Made by a program: the position numbers and the translations under genes. From Candidatus Gastranaerophilales bacterium (lineage in GTDB: Bacteria; Cyanobacteriota; Vampirovibrionia; Gastranaerophilales; Gastranaerophilaceae): DNA of 64,000 nt. This document shows, piece after piece, positions 1 through 8,627 of the stretch (its first letter is position 1; every line of letters starts with the position of its first letter). The DNA lies in the NCBI GenBank assembly GCA_944326585.1, contig CALVEN010000001.1, positions 310,001 through 374,000 on the forward strand, in the 5' to 3' direction. The notes under the pieces were generated by a model. It made no database searches. It saw only the letters and a program-made list of their open reading frames with translations, and was not told the origin of the DNA.

Positions 1-53
1 TATACACCTAAATTGTAGTACAAAATAAACAGATTGTAAAATAGTTGCATAAT

Positions 54-90
54 TTGTCAAAATTTGTTATTCTTATAAAAAAATAAGGAG
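54..90 (+). promoter_or_regulatory. Putative promoter and RBS of the first leader-prepilin unit
   Basis: A TTGTCA box at 54-59 is followed by TATAAA at 74-79; the 14-base gap is short, so the promoter call is tentative. AAGGAG at 85-90 lies nine bases before the ATG at 100 and is a strong ribosome binding site. The second copy of this unit has TTGACA at 7461-7466, TTAATA at 7485-7490 and AAGGAG just before its ATG at 7512. Confidence 0.45.
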
Positions 91-99
91 AGTGTTGAT

Positions 100-138
100 A
101 TGACTAGTTTGAATAACGGGGGGGGGCGACTCCTCTAG
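100..138 (+). CDS. Short G9-containing leader ORF, 12 codons, upstream of prepilin 1
   Basis: The ATG at 100 has an AAGGAG site upstream and encodes MTSLNNGGGRLL before TAG at 136-138. Nine consecutive G (118-126) encode the three glycines. The prepilin frame (positions divisible by 3) contains no stop from 117 to the prepilin proper, so adding one G (or removing two) would fuse this leader to the prepilin. A near copy lies at 7512-7559. It is either the OFF state of a phase-variable start or the result of a miscounted homopolymer. Confidence 0.55.
   Translation: MTSLNNGGGRLL
118..126 (+). repeat. G9 homopolymer, candidate slippage tract
   Basis: Nine G in a row stand out in AT-rich surroundings. 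The tract sits six codons into the leader ORF and decides whether translation stops at 136 or continues into the prepilin frame. The second prepilin has a tract of the same length at the same place (7539-7547). Confidence 0.7.
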
Positions 139-175
139 GTACAGATAGCAAGGTTTTAGACGGTATTGGTTTAGT

Positions 176-401
176 AAAGATACTAAGATACTATGGCAGT
201 AAGGCACTAAGAAGTAACAGAAATGCAAGTCGTCATTACAAGGCCAACAACGAAATTGACAAAGAAGCAAATACAAATTATAATTCTAATATGATGAATT
301 ATAATTTAGAGATGCTGAAACGAGTTCAGCATGACAGCTCAGGGAGCGAAGCTCACAGTAAACACTTAGTGCCTTACTGTCTTAGTAACTTAGTATCTTC
401 T
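176..401. repeat. Inverted-repeat-bounded insert in the 5' part of prepilin 1
   Basis: The left arm (176-214, core AGTAAGGCACTAAG) and right arm (364-401, core CTTAGTGCCTTACT) are imperfect inverted repeats of nearly 40 bases. The reading frame stays open across the insert. Inside lies a small palindrome at 312-335 (TGCTGAAACGAGTTCAGCA). The same arm family bounds the S23 gene at 38155-38598 and the matching insert in prepilin 2, which suggests a shared mobile or recombinogenic origin. Confidence 0.7.
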
Positions 402-1097
402 AAAAAAATTGCCTTTACCTTAGCGGAGGTTTTAATAACCCTTGCCATAATCGGCATTGTGGCAGCCATGACTATTCCGACGCTTGTCGCCAAATATCAG
501 GAAAAGGTAATGGTAACAAAAGTTAAACAGGCTCATTCACAATTAATGAATGCAATACAGTTATATGTGGCAAAAAATAATTGTCAGAATATGCTTTGTT
601 TATTTGATACAAAAAAGACGTCGGATGAAGTAGCTGCAGAATTGGCAACTGTATTGAGAAAAGCAAAAGTATGCAAAAACGGTGATACTGAAAAGGCTTG
701 CAGATATTATGGTTTTAAGAGTAATAAACCTTTCATAGTAGATGGTGTTTATTCTGTTGGTGATGGTATGGGAACAACCGGTCGTATATATCTTCCAAAT
801 GGCATGATTTTTCGTGTAGGTCAGAATTCACAGTGCCCCAGCACTTATGAAACAATAATACGAGATGAAAACGGATACGAGATTGATCGTGTGGAATCAG
901 TAAGTCCTAATTGTGCTTATGTATATGTTGATATAAATAATATAGAAGGACCAAATCAGTTTGGTGCGGATGTATACAGGTATGATATTGAATACACCGG
1001 AAAAATCGAGCCGTATGACAAAAAATTATTAAATAATGCGCTTTTATATAACAAAATAGAATATACACCGTATAATATTGGTGATCCGGTTGAATAA
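291..1097 (+). CDS. Type IV/type II secretion prepilin-like protein, copy 1
   Basis: It is a class III signal-peptide protein. The segment KKIAFTLAEVLITLAIIG carries the phenylalanine, the +5 glutamate and the hydrophobic helix expected for prepilin peptidase processing, here starting about 40 residues into the 268-residue frame. The C-terminal domain has several Cys and a GPNQFGADVYRYD motif also present in the other two prepilins of the window. The start is uncertain: ATG 291 has no clear RBS, whereas ATG 100 has a good one but is one frame off because of the G9 tract. The residues just before the cleavage site are encoded by the inverted-repeat insert. It is a near duplicate of the gene ending at 8533. 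The role as a pseudopilin or minor pilin is inferred from the N-terminus. Confidence 0.85.
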   Translation: MMNYNLEMLKRVQHDSSGSEAHSKHLVPYCLSNLVSSKKIAFTLAEVLITLAIIGIVAAMTIPTLVAKYQEKVMVTKVKQAHSQLMNAIQLYVAKNNCQNMLCLFDTKKTSDEVAAELATVLRKAKVCKNGDTEKACRYYGFKSNKPFIVDGVYSVGDGMGTTGRIYLPNGMIFRVGQNSQCPSTYETIIRDENGYEIDRVESVSPNCAYVYVDINNIEGPNQFGADVYRYDIEYTGKIEPYDKKLLNNALLYNKIEYTPYNIGDPVE

Positions 1098-1142
1098 CTT
1101 TCTTTTGTGTAAACAAAATTTGCGTAAAGCATACACTTGTTC

Positions 1143-1170
1143 TTGATAAAAAATATTTTTATGGGATAAT
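1143..1170 (+). promoter_or_regulatory. Sigma70-type promoter of fusA
   Basis: TTGATA (1143-1148) and GATAAT (1165-1170) are separated by 16 bases and lie about 55 bases before the fusA ATG. No terminator is obvious between prepilin 1 and this site. Confidence 0.55.
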
Positions 1171-1226
1171 TTTTGTGTAGCTTAAATAGCAGAAGTACAC
1201 AATTATATAAAAAAGGGAAAAACAAA

Positions 1227-3314
1227 ATGGCTAGAAAAACTCCATTAGAGAAAATCAGAAACATTGGTATTGCCGCTCACATTGATGCCGGTAAAACCAC
1301 TACAACAGAGCGTATTTTGTTCTATACAGGTAAAACTCACAAAATCGGTGAAGTTCACGATGGTGCTGCTGTTACCGACTTTATGGAACAGGAACGCGAA
1401 AGAGGTATTACAATCCAATCCGCTGCTGTAACAGCATCCTGGAAAGGTCACCAGATTAACATCATTGATACCCCGGGTCACGTTGACTTTACAATTGAAG
1501 TTGAACGTTCTTTGCGTGTATTAGACGGTGTTGTTGCTGTATTCTGTGCGGTTGGCGGTGTTCAATCTCAATCAGAAACCGTTTGGCGTCAGGCTAACAG
1601 ATACGAAGTTCCGCGTATGGTTTTTGTTAACAAAATGGACAGAACCGGTGCTAACTTCTATCGTGTAGTTGACCAAATAAGAAATCGTTTGGGCGCTAAC
1701 GCTCATCCTATCAGATTGCCTATCGGTGCTGAAGATCAATTTAAAGGTCTTATCGACTTATTTGAAATGAAAGCTTATATCTATACCAACGATTTGGGTA
1801 CTGATATTAAAGTTGAAGATATTCCTGCTGATATGGCTGAAAAAGCTCAACAATACAGAGATGCTCTTGTTGAAGCTATCGCTGAATGCGACGACGATAT
1901 CATGATGAAATATCTTGAAGGCGAAGAAATTTCAATTGATGAATTGAAAAAAGGCTTGAGAAAAGGTGTTTGCGACAATAAAATTGTTCCGGTAACCTGC
2001 GGTACAGCTTTCAAAAACAAAGGTGTTCAGTTGTTATTGGATTCAATTGTTGAATTAATGCCTTCACCGGTTGATGTTAAAGCTATTGAAGGTGAACTTG
2101 AAGACGGTACAAAAGTTGAAAGACATTCATCTGACGATGAGCCGTTCTCAGCTCTGGCTTTCAAAGTTATGACAGACCCTTATGTCGGTCGTTTGACATT
2201 CTTGAGAATATATTCAGGCAAATTGACTTCAGGTTCTTATGTTCTTAACGCTACTAACGGCAAAAAAGAACGTATTTCAAGACTTGTTCAAATGTATGCC
2301 GATCAAAGAATTGAAGAAAATGAAGTTTATGCAGGCGACATCTGTGCGGCTGTAGGTTTGAAAGATACCACAACAGGTGATACTTTGTGTGATGAAAAAT
2401 CACCGATTATCCTTGAAAAAATGGTATTCCCCGAACCTGTTATTTCAGTTGCTATTGAACCTAAAACAAAAGCTGACCAGGATAAAATGGGTATCGCTCT
2501 TCAAAAACTTGCTGAAGAAGATCCGTCATTCAAGGTTAAATCTGACAATGAAACAGGTCAGACAATTATCTCAGGTATGGGTGAACTTCACTTAGACATC
2601 ATTGTTGACCGTTTATTACGTGAATTCAAAGTTGACGCTAACGTTGGTAAACCTCAGGTTGCTTACCGTGAAACTATTCGCGGCAATGCTGATCAGGATT
2701 CCAAATTCATCCGTCAATCAGGTGGTAAAGGTCAATACGGTCACGTTAAGATTAAAATTTCACCTGCTGAAGAAAATGCCGGATTTGTATTTGAAAACAA
2801 AATCGTCGGCGGTGCTATTCCTAAAGAATACATTGAACCTGCAAGAAAAGGTATGGAAGAAGCACTTGAAGGCGGTATCTTAGCAGGCTATCCGATGATT
2901 GACGTTAAGGTTGAGCTTTATGACGGTTCATACCACGAAGTCGACTCATCTGAAATGGCATTCAAAATTGCCGGTTCTATGGCAATTAAAGAAGGCTGCC
3001 GCAAAGCAAAACCGTGTATCCTTGAACCTATGATGAAGGTTGAAATTGAAGTACCGGAAGAAAATACAGGCGATATTATCGGTGATATTTCATCACGCAG
3101 AGGCCGTGTTGAAGGTATGGAAATTATCGAAGGTACCGGAATTCAAAAAATCAATGCGATTGTACCTCTCGGCGAAATGTTCGGTTATGCAACGGATATC
3201 CGTTCAAAAACTCAAGGCCGCGGTACTTTCTCAATGGAATTCAAATGCTATGAACAGGTTCCTGCAAATATCGAAAAAGAAATTATCGAAAAATCAGGCG
3301 CTGCAAAAGCATAA
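1227..3314 (+). CDS. fusA: Elongation factor G
   Basis: This translational GTPase moves tRNA and mRNA during elongation and, with RRF, splits ribosomes. The 695 residues match the usual EF-G length. The G1 motif AHIDAGKT is at residues 17-24, DTPGH follows near 80, NKMD near 136, and domains III-V follow with the [10 protein letters not shown] segment. Start ATG 1227 gives the standard N-terminus [14 protein letters not shown]; an upstream in-frame extension has no family support. AAGGGA precedes the start. The gene stands alone with its own promoter and terminator; the usual str neighbours rpsL, rpsG and tuf are absent here. Codon use is more biased to highly expressed codons than in neighbouring genes. 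Confidence 0.98.
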   Translation: MARKTPLEKIRNIGIAAHIDAGKTTTTERILFYTGKTHKIGEVHDGAAVTDFMEQERERGITIQSAAVTASWKGHQINIIDTPGHVDFTIEVERSLRVLDGVVAVFCAVGGVQSQSETVWRQANRYEVPRMVFVNKMDRTGANFYRVVDQIRNRLGANAHPIRLPIGAEDQFKGLIDLFEMKAYIYTNDLGTDIKVEDIPADMAEKAQQYRDALVEAIAECDDDIMMKYLEGEEISIDELKKGLRKGVCDNKIVPVTCGTAFKNKGVQLLLDSIVELMPSPVDVKAIEGELEDGTKVERHSSDDEPFSALAFKVMTDPYVGRLTFLRIYSGKLTSGSYVLNATNGKKERISRLVQMYADQRIEENEVYAGDICAAVGLKDTTTGDTLCDEKSPIILEKMVFPEPVISVAIEPKTKADQDKMGIALQKLAEEDPSFKVKSDNETGQTIISGMGELHLDIIVDRLLREFKVDANVGKPQVAYRETIRGNADQDSKFIRQSGGKGQYGHVKIKISPAEENAGFVFENKIVGGAIPKEYIEPARKGMEEALEGGILAGYPMIDVKVELYDGSYHEVDSSEMAFKIAGSMAIKEGCRKAKPCILEPMMKVEIEVPEENTGDIIGDISSRRGRVEGMEIIEGTGIQKINAIVPLGEMFGYATDIRSKTQGRGTFSMEFKCYEQVPANIEKEIIEKSGAAKA

Positions 3315-3330
3315 TGAATTTATAATTACC

Positions 3331-3364
3331 AAAAGGAGCTTCCGAAAGGAAGCTCCTTTTTTTT
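3331..3364 (+). terminator. Rho-independent terminator of fusA
   Basis: AAAAGGAGCTTCC and GGAAGCTCCTTTT form a 13-bp stem around a GAAA loop, followed by a T run, 17 bases after the fusA stop. Confidence 0.93.
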
Positions 3365-3382
3365 AAGCCACACATTGAGACT

Positions 3383-3410
3383 TTTGCTCCAGTATATTGG
3401 AGCAAATTTT
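3383..3410 (+). terminator. Second hairpin, possible backup terminator
   Basis: TTTGCTCCA and TGGAGCAAA form a 9-bp stem followed by TTTT. It lies between the fusA terminator and the lysozyme gene; the rest of this 200-base gap is AT-rich with no other feature seen. Confidence 0.5.
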
Positions 3411-3531
3411 TACATTTTGTCAATATTTGGAAATTTTTTAATGTGTAAACTAAATGTAACAACTTATCATTTTGTATTAAAGTTTTTTTATCAGCAATCC
3501 GTATTTTTAAATGTGTAGCAGAGGTTTTATA

Positions 3532-5724
3532 TTGAAAATAAATAATTTTGATACCAATATATATATTCAAAAAGCGTCGCAATCGCCGGATAAATCCTCC
3601 CCTGCGGCAACTCCTTCCGATACATTAAAGCATGAGGTGCAAAAACCGGTACAAGCTGATGTTGAAGAAGTCGTAATTGATTCAACCATTACCGTTCCGC
3701 CCGGAAGTCATCTTGTGCAGCCGAAAGAAACTCTATACAGTATTGCCAATCATTACGGTACAACTGTTGCCGAAATTATAGCCCTTAATCCGGATTTGGC
3801 AACGGATAAAAACGGAAATAAGATTATTATATCGGGTTCGGTAATTAAAGTTATGCAGGCTCCGGTTGTTGATGAAATTCCCTTGCCTGATACGGATTCT
3901 GAACAGGTTTACGGTGCATGGGAAATTGAACAGGGCAAAGGTGCATATTCCGTTATGACAAAATTTAATCTGTTTCGTGAAGAACTGGAATTTTTGAATC
4001 CCGAAATTGACCTGAATAATATTAAAAAAGGTGAAATTTTTAAAGTCCCCGGTTATAAAGTTAAAACCGGCGACTCAATGTATGAAATTGCTAAATCACA
4101 TGATATTACAATTGAAATGCTCAAAGAATTAAACCCCGGACACAGCGAAATTTTAAAACCGGGTGAAATTCTTAATGTGCCTAAACTTGCAGGGCAGGAG
4201 CTTAAATCCGAAGAGTCTGAAGATGTATATGAAACAATTCCTGAACTCCCTGAAAGAATTACCCATACGGTTAAAAACGGAGAAGCGCTTTCCAAAATCG
4301 CAGAGAAATATAATGTCCCTATGTGGGCAATTATGCTGCATAATAATATTGAAAATGAAGATAAAATCTTTAAAAACCAACTTCTTGAAATCCCGACAAA
4401 AGAAGAGATTTCTCAGCTGGAAGCCCTTAAAAATAAACCAGAAGAAAAACCTGCAACTTATAAGGTCCGAAAAGGCGATACCTTGTCCGAAATTGCTTTG
4501 AAACACGGTGTTTCCGTTAAAGATTTGAAGGAATGGAATAATTTAAAAACTGACAGACTGGATATAGGTAAAGTCCTCAGGCTTTCAAAGCCTGACGGAG
4601 ATGCAAAACCCGTTTTGCAAGAAAATATAAAATATACTATAAAAAGCGGGGATGTTCTATCCAAAATTGCATTAAAATATGGAGTTTCGACTGCCTCTAT
4701 AATGTATAAAAATAACATTACAAACCCGAAGCACATTCAACCCGGACAAGTTATTACAATTCCTTCTAAAGAAGAAGCAGCGGAGCTTGGAGCAGCTCAA
4801 AAAGCAATAAAATCCCAGCAAAGTTCCCGTTCTGAAAAGACCGGCGGCTCAAAAAATACGTCGTCCGGCGGAACTCACTCAGATACAATCAGCTCAAGAC
4901 GCGGTATTGTCGTTCATAAGGTTAAACGAGGCGATACACTTTCTGATATTTCTAAAAAATATAATATCCCCGTAAAAGATTTGCTGCTTTATAACGATAA
5001 TCTCAGAGGTGTGAAATCTTCCGACAAGCTTTCGGAAAAAGAAATAAAATCAATAAGAATTATCGCCACAAAAAAAGCCGTAATAGACGCAACAGGTGTC
5101 AGTGAAGAATTTATTAATGATTTGATTTCAATTGAAAAGAAGAAAAATCGGTTATATAACGACGATTGCGGTATTCCGACAATCGGAATCGGTCATAATA
5201 CAAGAGCTCATGGCGATACAAGTTTTTACCGCGGTAAAACTCTTTCAGATAATCAGATTTACAGCCTTTTAGCCAGAGATATTTTTGACGCGCAAAATAA
5301 AATCAAAAGCGCCATTGGCAAAGATGCTTTTGATAACCTTAGCAGAGGACAGAAAGAAGCATTATACGGTTTAGTGTTTAACACCGGCGGATTAAACGGC
5401 AGCCCGAAACTCGCTGCAGCTTTGAAAAATGGTGATTATGTCGAAGCAGCATGTCAGATGGATCACGCTTGCGGAACAATAAACGGCAGGCAGCAGGTTC
5501 TTCCCGGTTTGGCAAAGCGCAGGTTTATGGACATTGCAAGATTTATTGAAGGCTCAAAATTTTCAAGAAGTGAAGTCAAAGCAATAATGAACGCACTTCA
5601 AACATTGTATAACAAAGGTTTCAATAATATCGAAAGAGAAAATACAAAAGTTGATTATAATGCGTATGCAAAGAAATTTTTGGGTGAATATATAGATAAA
5701 GGCTGGATTGAACTTAGAGTTTAG
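3532..5724 (+). CDS. LysM-repeat protein with C-terminal GH24 (T4-type) lysozyme domain
   Basis: This predicted peptidoglycan-binding muramidase has 730 residues. About seven LysM-like repeats run from residue 50 to 480; good ones begin YKVKTGDSMYEIAK, YKVRKGDTLSEIALKHG, YTIKSGDVLSKIALKYG and HKVKRGDTLSDISKKYN. The C-terminal 220 residues fit GH24: IEKKKNRLYNDD followed by TIGIGH reproduces the T4 lysozyme Glu-9-Asp-6-Thr spacing and GIGH. TTG 3532 is preferred because AGAGG lies seven bases upstream; ATG 3511 has no RBS. No signal peptide is seen; the N-terminus (MKINNFDTNIYI) resembles other lineage proteins here that start M-x-(I/V)-N. It could remodel the wall or be a released lysin. The 3' end overlaps the convergent asparaginase gene by 11 bases. 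Confidence 0.9.
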   Translation: MKINNFDTNIYIQKASQSPDKSSPAATPSDTLKHEVQKPVQADVEEVVIDSTITVPPGSHLVQPKETLYSIANHYGTTVAEIIALNPDLATDKNGNKIIISGSVIKVMQAPVVDEIPLPDTDSEQVYGAWEIEQGKGAYSVMTKFNLFREELEFLNPEIDLNNIKKGEIFKVPGYKVKTGDSMYEIAKSHDITIEMLKELNPGHSEILKPGEILNVPKLAGQELKSEESEDVYETIPELPERITHTVKNGEALSKIAEKYNVPMWAIMLHNNIENEDKIFKNQLLEIPTKEEISQLEALKNKPEEKPATYKVRKGDTLSEIALKHGVSVKDLKEWNNLKTDRLDIGKVLRLSKPDGDAKPVLQENIKYTIKSGDVLSKIALKYGVSTASIMYKNNITNPKHIQPGQVITIPSKEEAAELGAAQKAIKSQQSSRSEKTGGSKNTSSGGTHSDTISSRRGIVVHKVKRGDTLSDISKKYNIPVKDLLLYNDNLRGVKSSDKLSEKEIKSIRIIATKKAVIDATGVSEEFINDLISIEKKKNRLYNDDCGIPTIGIGHNTRAHGDTSFYRGKTLSDNQIYSLLARDIFDAQNKIKSAIGKDAFDNLSRGQKEALYGLVFNTGGLNGSPKLAAALKNGDYVEAACQMDHACGTINGRQQVLPGLAKRRFMDIARFIEGSKFSRSEVKAIMNALQTLYNKGFNNIERENTKVDYNAYAKKFLGEYIDKGWIELRV

Positions 5725-6667
5725 TAATGATTTCACCGACGATTTTTCCGTGAATGGTTTTGATTGTTCTGTCAAAAGGTATATTTTCAGCCCAGCGAAG
5801 ATTTTTCAAAGTGTCAATAACAACAATTTCACGTGCTTTCATATCGCTGTCGCAGATTTTTACGGCAAAACCTTCTTCCTTTTCCGTATTTACTACAATA
5901 CAAAGTCCGCCGGCTCCGACTTTTGCTATTATATTTTTTGAATTTTCAATAATTTTAGTGTCGGTTCTGTCCTCGCCGCCAATGATGTATGGTTTATTTA
6001 GAAAAGCGTGTGTAAGCTTTTCATAAACCGGATTACAAAAAAGATTCAGGTAGCCTTTTACCATATTAAAAAGCGGCATTGAGTGAATTGGAACACCGCA
6101 TCCGTCAGATGTTACGGGGTAATTTTGTTTGATTTCGCACAAATCGTAAATTCTTTGTTTAATGAGTTTCTGTAAAGGATGATTTGTATCGTCATAAGTT
6201 AATATATCCCAGCCGTTCATAACGCATAATCCGAGCATCATTATGTGTTTGCCGGAACAGTTGTTGTGGAAAACATTTTCGCCTTCACTATTCAAAAGCA
6301 ATTTTTTTTGTTCGGTTTTGGATAAAGGCTTATGCAGTCCGCATTTTAGTGAAGCCGGCTCAAGTCCTATTTTTTTTAAAAGTCCTTGTGCTGTTTTTGT
6401 GTGAATTTCTTCTCCTGCGTGGGATGCACAGCAAAGCGCAATTTCGTCTTCCGTCATATTAAAAAATTTGTCCATGCCAAAATCTATTAAAAGGCTTGCC
6501 TGTAATGGTTTTGCGCAGGATCTTAAATAAAACGGACAGTTGTTTGTTTCTCCGGTTGTGCCTATTATTTTTTCTCTGTTGCATAAAACAACAAAACCGA
6601 AGTGCTCCTGTTCAACAAGTCCGTCGCGAATATATTCTACAAGTTTTTCAGGATAGGTCTGTGTCAT
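5714..6667 (-). CDS. Asparaginase II-like protein
   Basis: It resembles the L-asparaginase II family (PF06089), distinct from the AnsA/AnsB type. Segments that fit include RSCAKPLQASLLID near residue 50, the CCASHAGE block near 80, HNNCSGKHIMML near 135 and SDGCGVPIHSMPLFNM near 190. It has 317 residues, close to family length. The gene overlaps the start side of its partner gene by 20 bases, so the two are probably co-transcribed. The predicted reaction, asparagine or related amide hydrolysis, is assigned by family only. Confidence 0.85.
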   Translation of the reverse strand: MTQTYPEKLVEYIRDGLVEQEHFGFVVLCNREKIIGTTGETNNCPFYLRSCAKPLQASLLIDFGMDKFFNMTEDEIALCCASHAGEEIHTKTAQGLLKKIGLEPASLKCGLHKPLSKTEQKKLLLNSEGENVFHNNCSGKHIMMLGLCVMNGWDILTYDDTNHPLQKLIKQRIYDLCEIKQNYPVTSDGCGVPIHSMPLFNMVKGYLNLFCNPVYEKLTHAFLNKPYIIGGEDRTDTKIIENSKNIIAKVGAGGLCIVVNTEKEEGFAVKICDSDMKAREIVVIDTLKNLRWAENIPFDRTIKTIHGKIVGEIITKL

Positions 6668-7394
6668 TTTTCCTTATTATTTCCAGCAATTGCGTTATTT
6701 GTTTTTTAAGTTTATCGTTTTCTGTTTTTAAATCGGATATTTCTTTTTTGTACATTTCTTCTTTATTGCAAAACTCGTTTTTTCCTTGCGGAACAGTATT
6801 ATAATCAAGGATAAAGCGTTTTTTTGCTTCTTCTTTAATCATCAGCATGGCAGAAACGTCATCCTGTGTTATAAAGCCTAAATCAACAAGAATTTCGGCA
6901 AATTTTTTCTGAGATTTGGAACTTATGTTAACTGCTTTTTCAAGTTGCTCATCGGAGATTATCCCTTTTTCTTTAAAATATTCTCCCGTTCTGAATTTGC
7001 CTGCAATAAAACCTGCCATTGCTTCAATTTCAATATTTTCAGGTCTTTCAATATATCCCTGTTCCGTGCAAAAAATAAAGTATTTTGCAACTTCTTCCAT
7101 TGATAAAAATGTATTTAATGAAATTTCCGAGATACTTGAATTGTTTTCGCAGTAGTCCAAAAAGTTGTATATATTCAAATCAAGCCCGCAGGAGCGTTTT
7201 TTTAATTCTTCACTGCCTTTAAATGTCAGGGTAGGTTTGTAAAGCGAAAAAATGTTTTCTGAATTTTCTTTTAAAAATTTTTCGCAAACCTGTGATTTTA
7301 TATCATCAGACAATCTTAAAAAAATAATCTGCTTAATCCAGAGCGGAAAATCGTCAATTTTAGATAAAAATGTATTGAATATATTTTTTTTCAA
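6648..7394 (-). CDS. Protein with PilB/GspE N-terminal (MshEN)-like domain and C-terminal coiled coil
   Basis: It has 248 residues. The middle (about 135-185) reads KFRTGEYFKEKGIISDEQL then FAEILVDLGFITQDDV, two half-repeats like the N-terminal domain of type II/IV secretion ATPases, which in some proteins binds c-di-GMP. The first 120 residues resemble a DUF4388-type helical domain, less surely. The last 35 residues are a Lys/Glu-rich coiled coil. TTG 7394 is chosen because AGGAG lies seven bases upstream; a GTG 30 bases further up lacks an RBS. No ATPase domain is present, so a regulatory or adaptor role for pilus-type machinery is inference. Confidence 0.6.
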   Translation of the reverse strand: MKKNIFNTFLSKIDDFPLWIKQIIFLRLSDDIKSQVCEKFLKENSENIFSLYKPTLTFKGSEELKKRSCGLDLNIYNFLDYCENNSSISEISLNTFLSMEEVAKYFIFCTEQGYIERPENIEIEAMAGFIAGKFRTGEYFKEKGIISDEQLEKAVNISSKSQKKFAEILVDLGFITQDDVSAMLMIKEEAKKRFILDYNTVPQGKNEFCNKEEMYKKEISDLKTENDKLKKQITQLLEIIRKNDTDLS

Positions 7395-7511
7395 AACTAC
7401 TCTCCTGTAAACGGATTTTAACACAGAATATAAAGGACTTCAAGGGTGTTGATGATAAATTTGACAAAATATAAAAAATATGTCTTAATAAAAAAAGAAG
7501 GAGAAACGCTT

Positions 7512-7559
7512 ATGGAAAACAAAAGGTTTGAAAATAATGGGGGGGGGCGACTCTCCTAG
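7512..7559 (+). CDS. Short G9-containing leader ORF, 15 codons, upstream of prepilin 2
   Basis: The ATG at 7512 has AAGGAG upstream and encodes MENKRFENNGGGRLS before TAG at 7557-7559. As at 100-138, nine G (7539-7547) put the leader one frame off, and one more G would join it to the prepilin frame, which is open from 7538. Both leaders share NNGGGRL and the same frame relation. Confidence 0.55.
   Translation: MENKRFENNGGGRLS
7539..7547 (+). repeat. G9 homopolymer, candidate slippage tract (copy 2)
   Basis: It has the same length and same context (AAT before, CGACTC after) as the tract at 118-126. Confidence 0.7.
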
Positions 7560-7576
7560 ATAGAAATAGCAAGGGT

Positions 7577-8533
7577 TTGGGCGGTATATTCTGGGGAAAG
7601 TTACTAAGATACTATGATACTAAGGCACTAAGAAGTAACAGTCGGATTAGTAAATCCGACCTACAATATGTCATCCTGAACTTGTTTCAGGATCTCAAAA
7701 ACAATGTGAAGCCCCTCTCCCCCTTGGGGAGAGGGTGTCACGAAGTGACGGGAGAGGGGCTAAGTGGCAAAAATGTGAGCGAAGCCCACAGTAAACACTT
7801 AGTGCCTTACTGTCTTAGTAACTTAGTATCTTCTAAAAAAATTGCCTTTACCTTAGCGGAGGTTTTAATAACCCTCGCCATAATAGGTATAGTAGCTGCG
7901 ATGACTATTCCGACGCTTGTCGCCAAGTATCAGGAAAAGGTAATGGTAACAAAAGTTAAACAGGCTCATTCGCAGTTGATGAATGCAATACAGCTATATG
8001 TGGCAAAAAATAATTGTCAGAATATGCTTTGTTTATTTGATACGAATAAGACATCAGATGAGGTTATAGCGGAACTGGCGACTGTTGTCAGAAAAGCAAA
8101 AGTATGCAAAGAAGGTGATACTGAAAAGGCTTGTAAGTATTATGGTTTGAAAGATAATAAGCCTTCATATAAAGTGGATGGAGTTTATGCCTCAAGTGAC
8201 GGAATTACTACTAATGGTCGTATGTATTTGCCAAATGGTATGATATTTCAAGTGCGTCAGCGGTCTCAATGTCCGCGTACACTGGAAACAATAATACGAG
8301 ATGAAAACGGTTATGAGATTGATAGAATTGAACAAATTAGTCATTCTTGCGCAGTTGTCTATTTTGATGTGAATAATACGCAAGGTCCGAATCAATTCGG
8401 GGCTGACGTATATCGGTATAATGTTCAGGATACGGGGAAAATAGTGCCTGGTGACAAAAAACTATTAAACAATGCACTTTTGTATAATAAAATAGAATAT
8501 ACACCGTACAATATCGGAGATCCGGTTGAATAA
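7577..8533 (+). CDS. Type IV/type II secretion prepilin-like protein, copy 2
   Basis: It closely resembles the prepilin at 291-1097, with KKIAFTLAEVLITLAIIG, GPNQFGADVYRYN and a matching C-terminal tail. No in-frame ATG exists between the G9 tract and the prepilin motif; only TTG and GTG codons without RBS are available. This supports the leader ATG at 7512, reached by a +1 slip, as the real start. TTG 7577 is given as the current open frame. About 90 residues of insert precede the cleavage site, including translated palindromes that differ from those in copy 1. A terminator follows immediately. Confidence 0.82.
   Translation: MGGIFWGKLLRYYDTKALRSNSRISKSDLQYVILNLFQDLKNNVKPLSPLGRGCHEVTGEGLSGKNVSEAHSKHLVPYCLSNLVSSKKIAFTLAEVLITLAIIGIVAAMTIPTLVAKYQEKVMVTKVKQAHSQLMNAIQLYVAKNNCQNMLCLFDTNKTSDEVIAELATVVRKAKVCKEGDTEKACKYYGLKDNKPSYKVDGVYASSDGITTNGRMYLPNGMIFQVRQRSQCPRTLETIIRDENGYEIDRIEQISHSCAVVYFDVNNTQGPNQFGADVYRYNVQDTGKIVPGDKKLLNNALLYNKIEYTPYNIGDPVE
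7597..7834. repeat. Inverted-repeat-bounded insert in the 5' part of prepilin 2
   Basis: The left arm (7597-7634, beginning AAAGTTACTAAGATACTA) and right arm (7797-7834, the same sequence as in copy 1) are inverted repeats. Inside are a perfect hairpin at 7641-7660, a CATCCTGAA-type palindrome at 7670-7696 and a CCCCTCTCC/GGAGAGGGG palindrome at 7710-7761. The arms match copy 1 and the S23 element; the cargo differs. Confidence 0.7.
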
Positions 8534-8557
8534 TCCCACTTAAGTGGGATTATTTTT
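8532..8557 (+). terminator. Terminator of prepilin 2
   Basis: AATCCCACTT and AAGTGGGATT form a perfect 10-bp stem followed by five T, directly overlapping the stop codon. Prepilin 1 lacks it. Confidence 0.88.
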
Positions 8558-8627
8558 CCCGCTTTATGCTATTGATTTATCACATTCAGGCGTGTAAAAT
8601 AGTACTAAAGAATAAGGGGAGAAAAAG

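Noticed and set aside
118-126. G9 tract as part of a G-quadruplex
   Set aside because: Only one G run is present nearby; four runs are needed for an intramolecular quadruplex.
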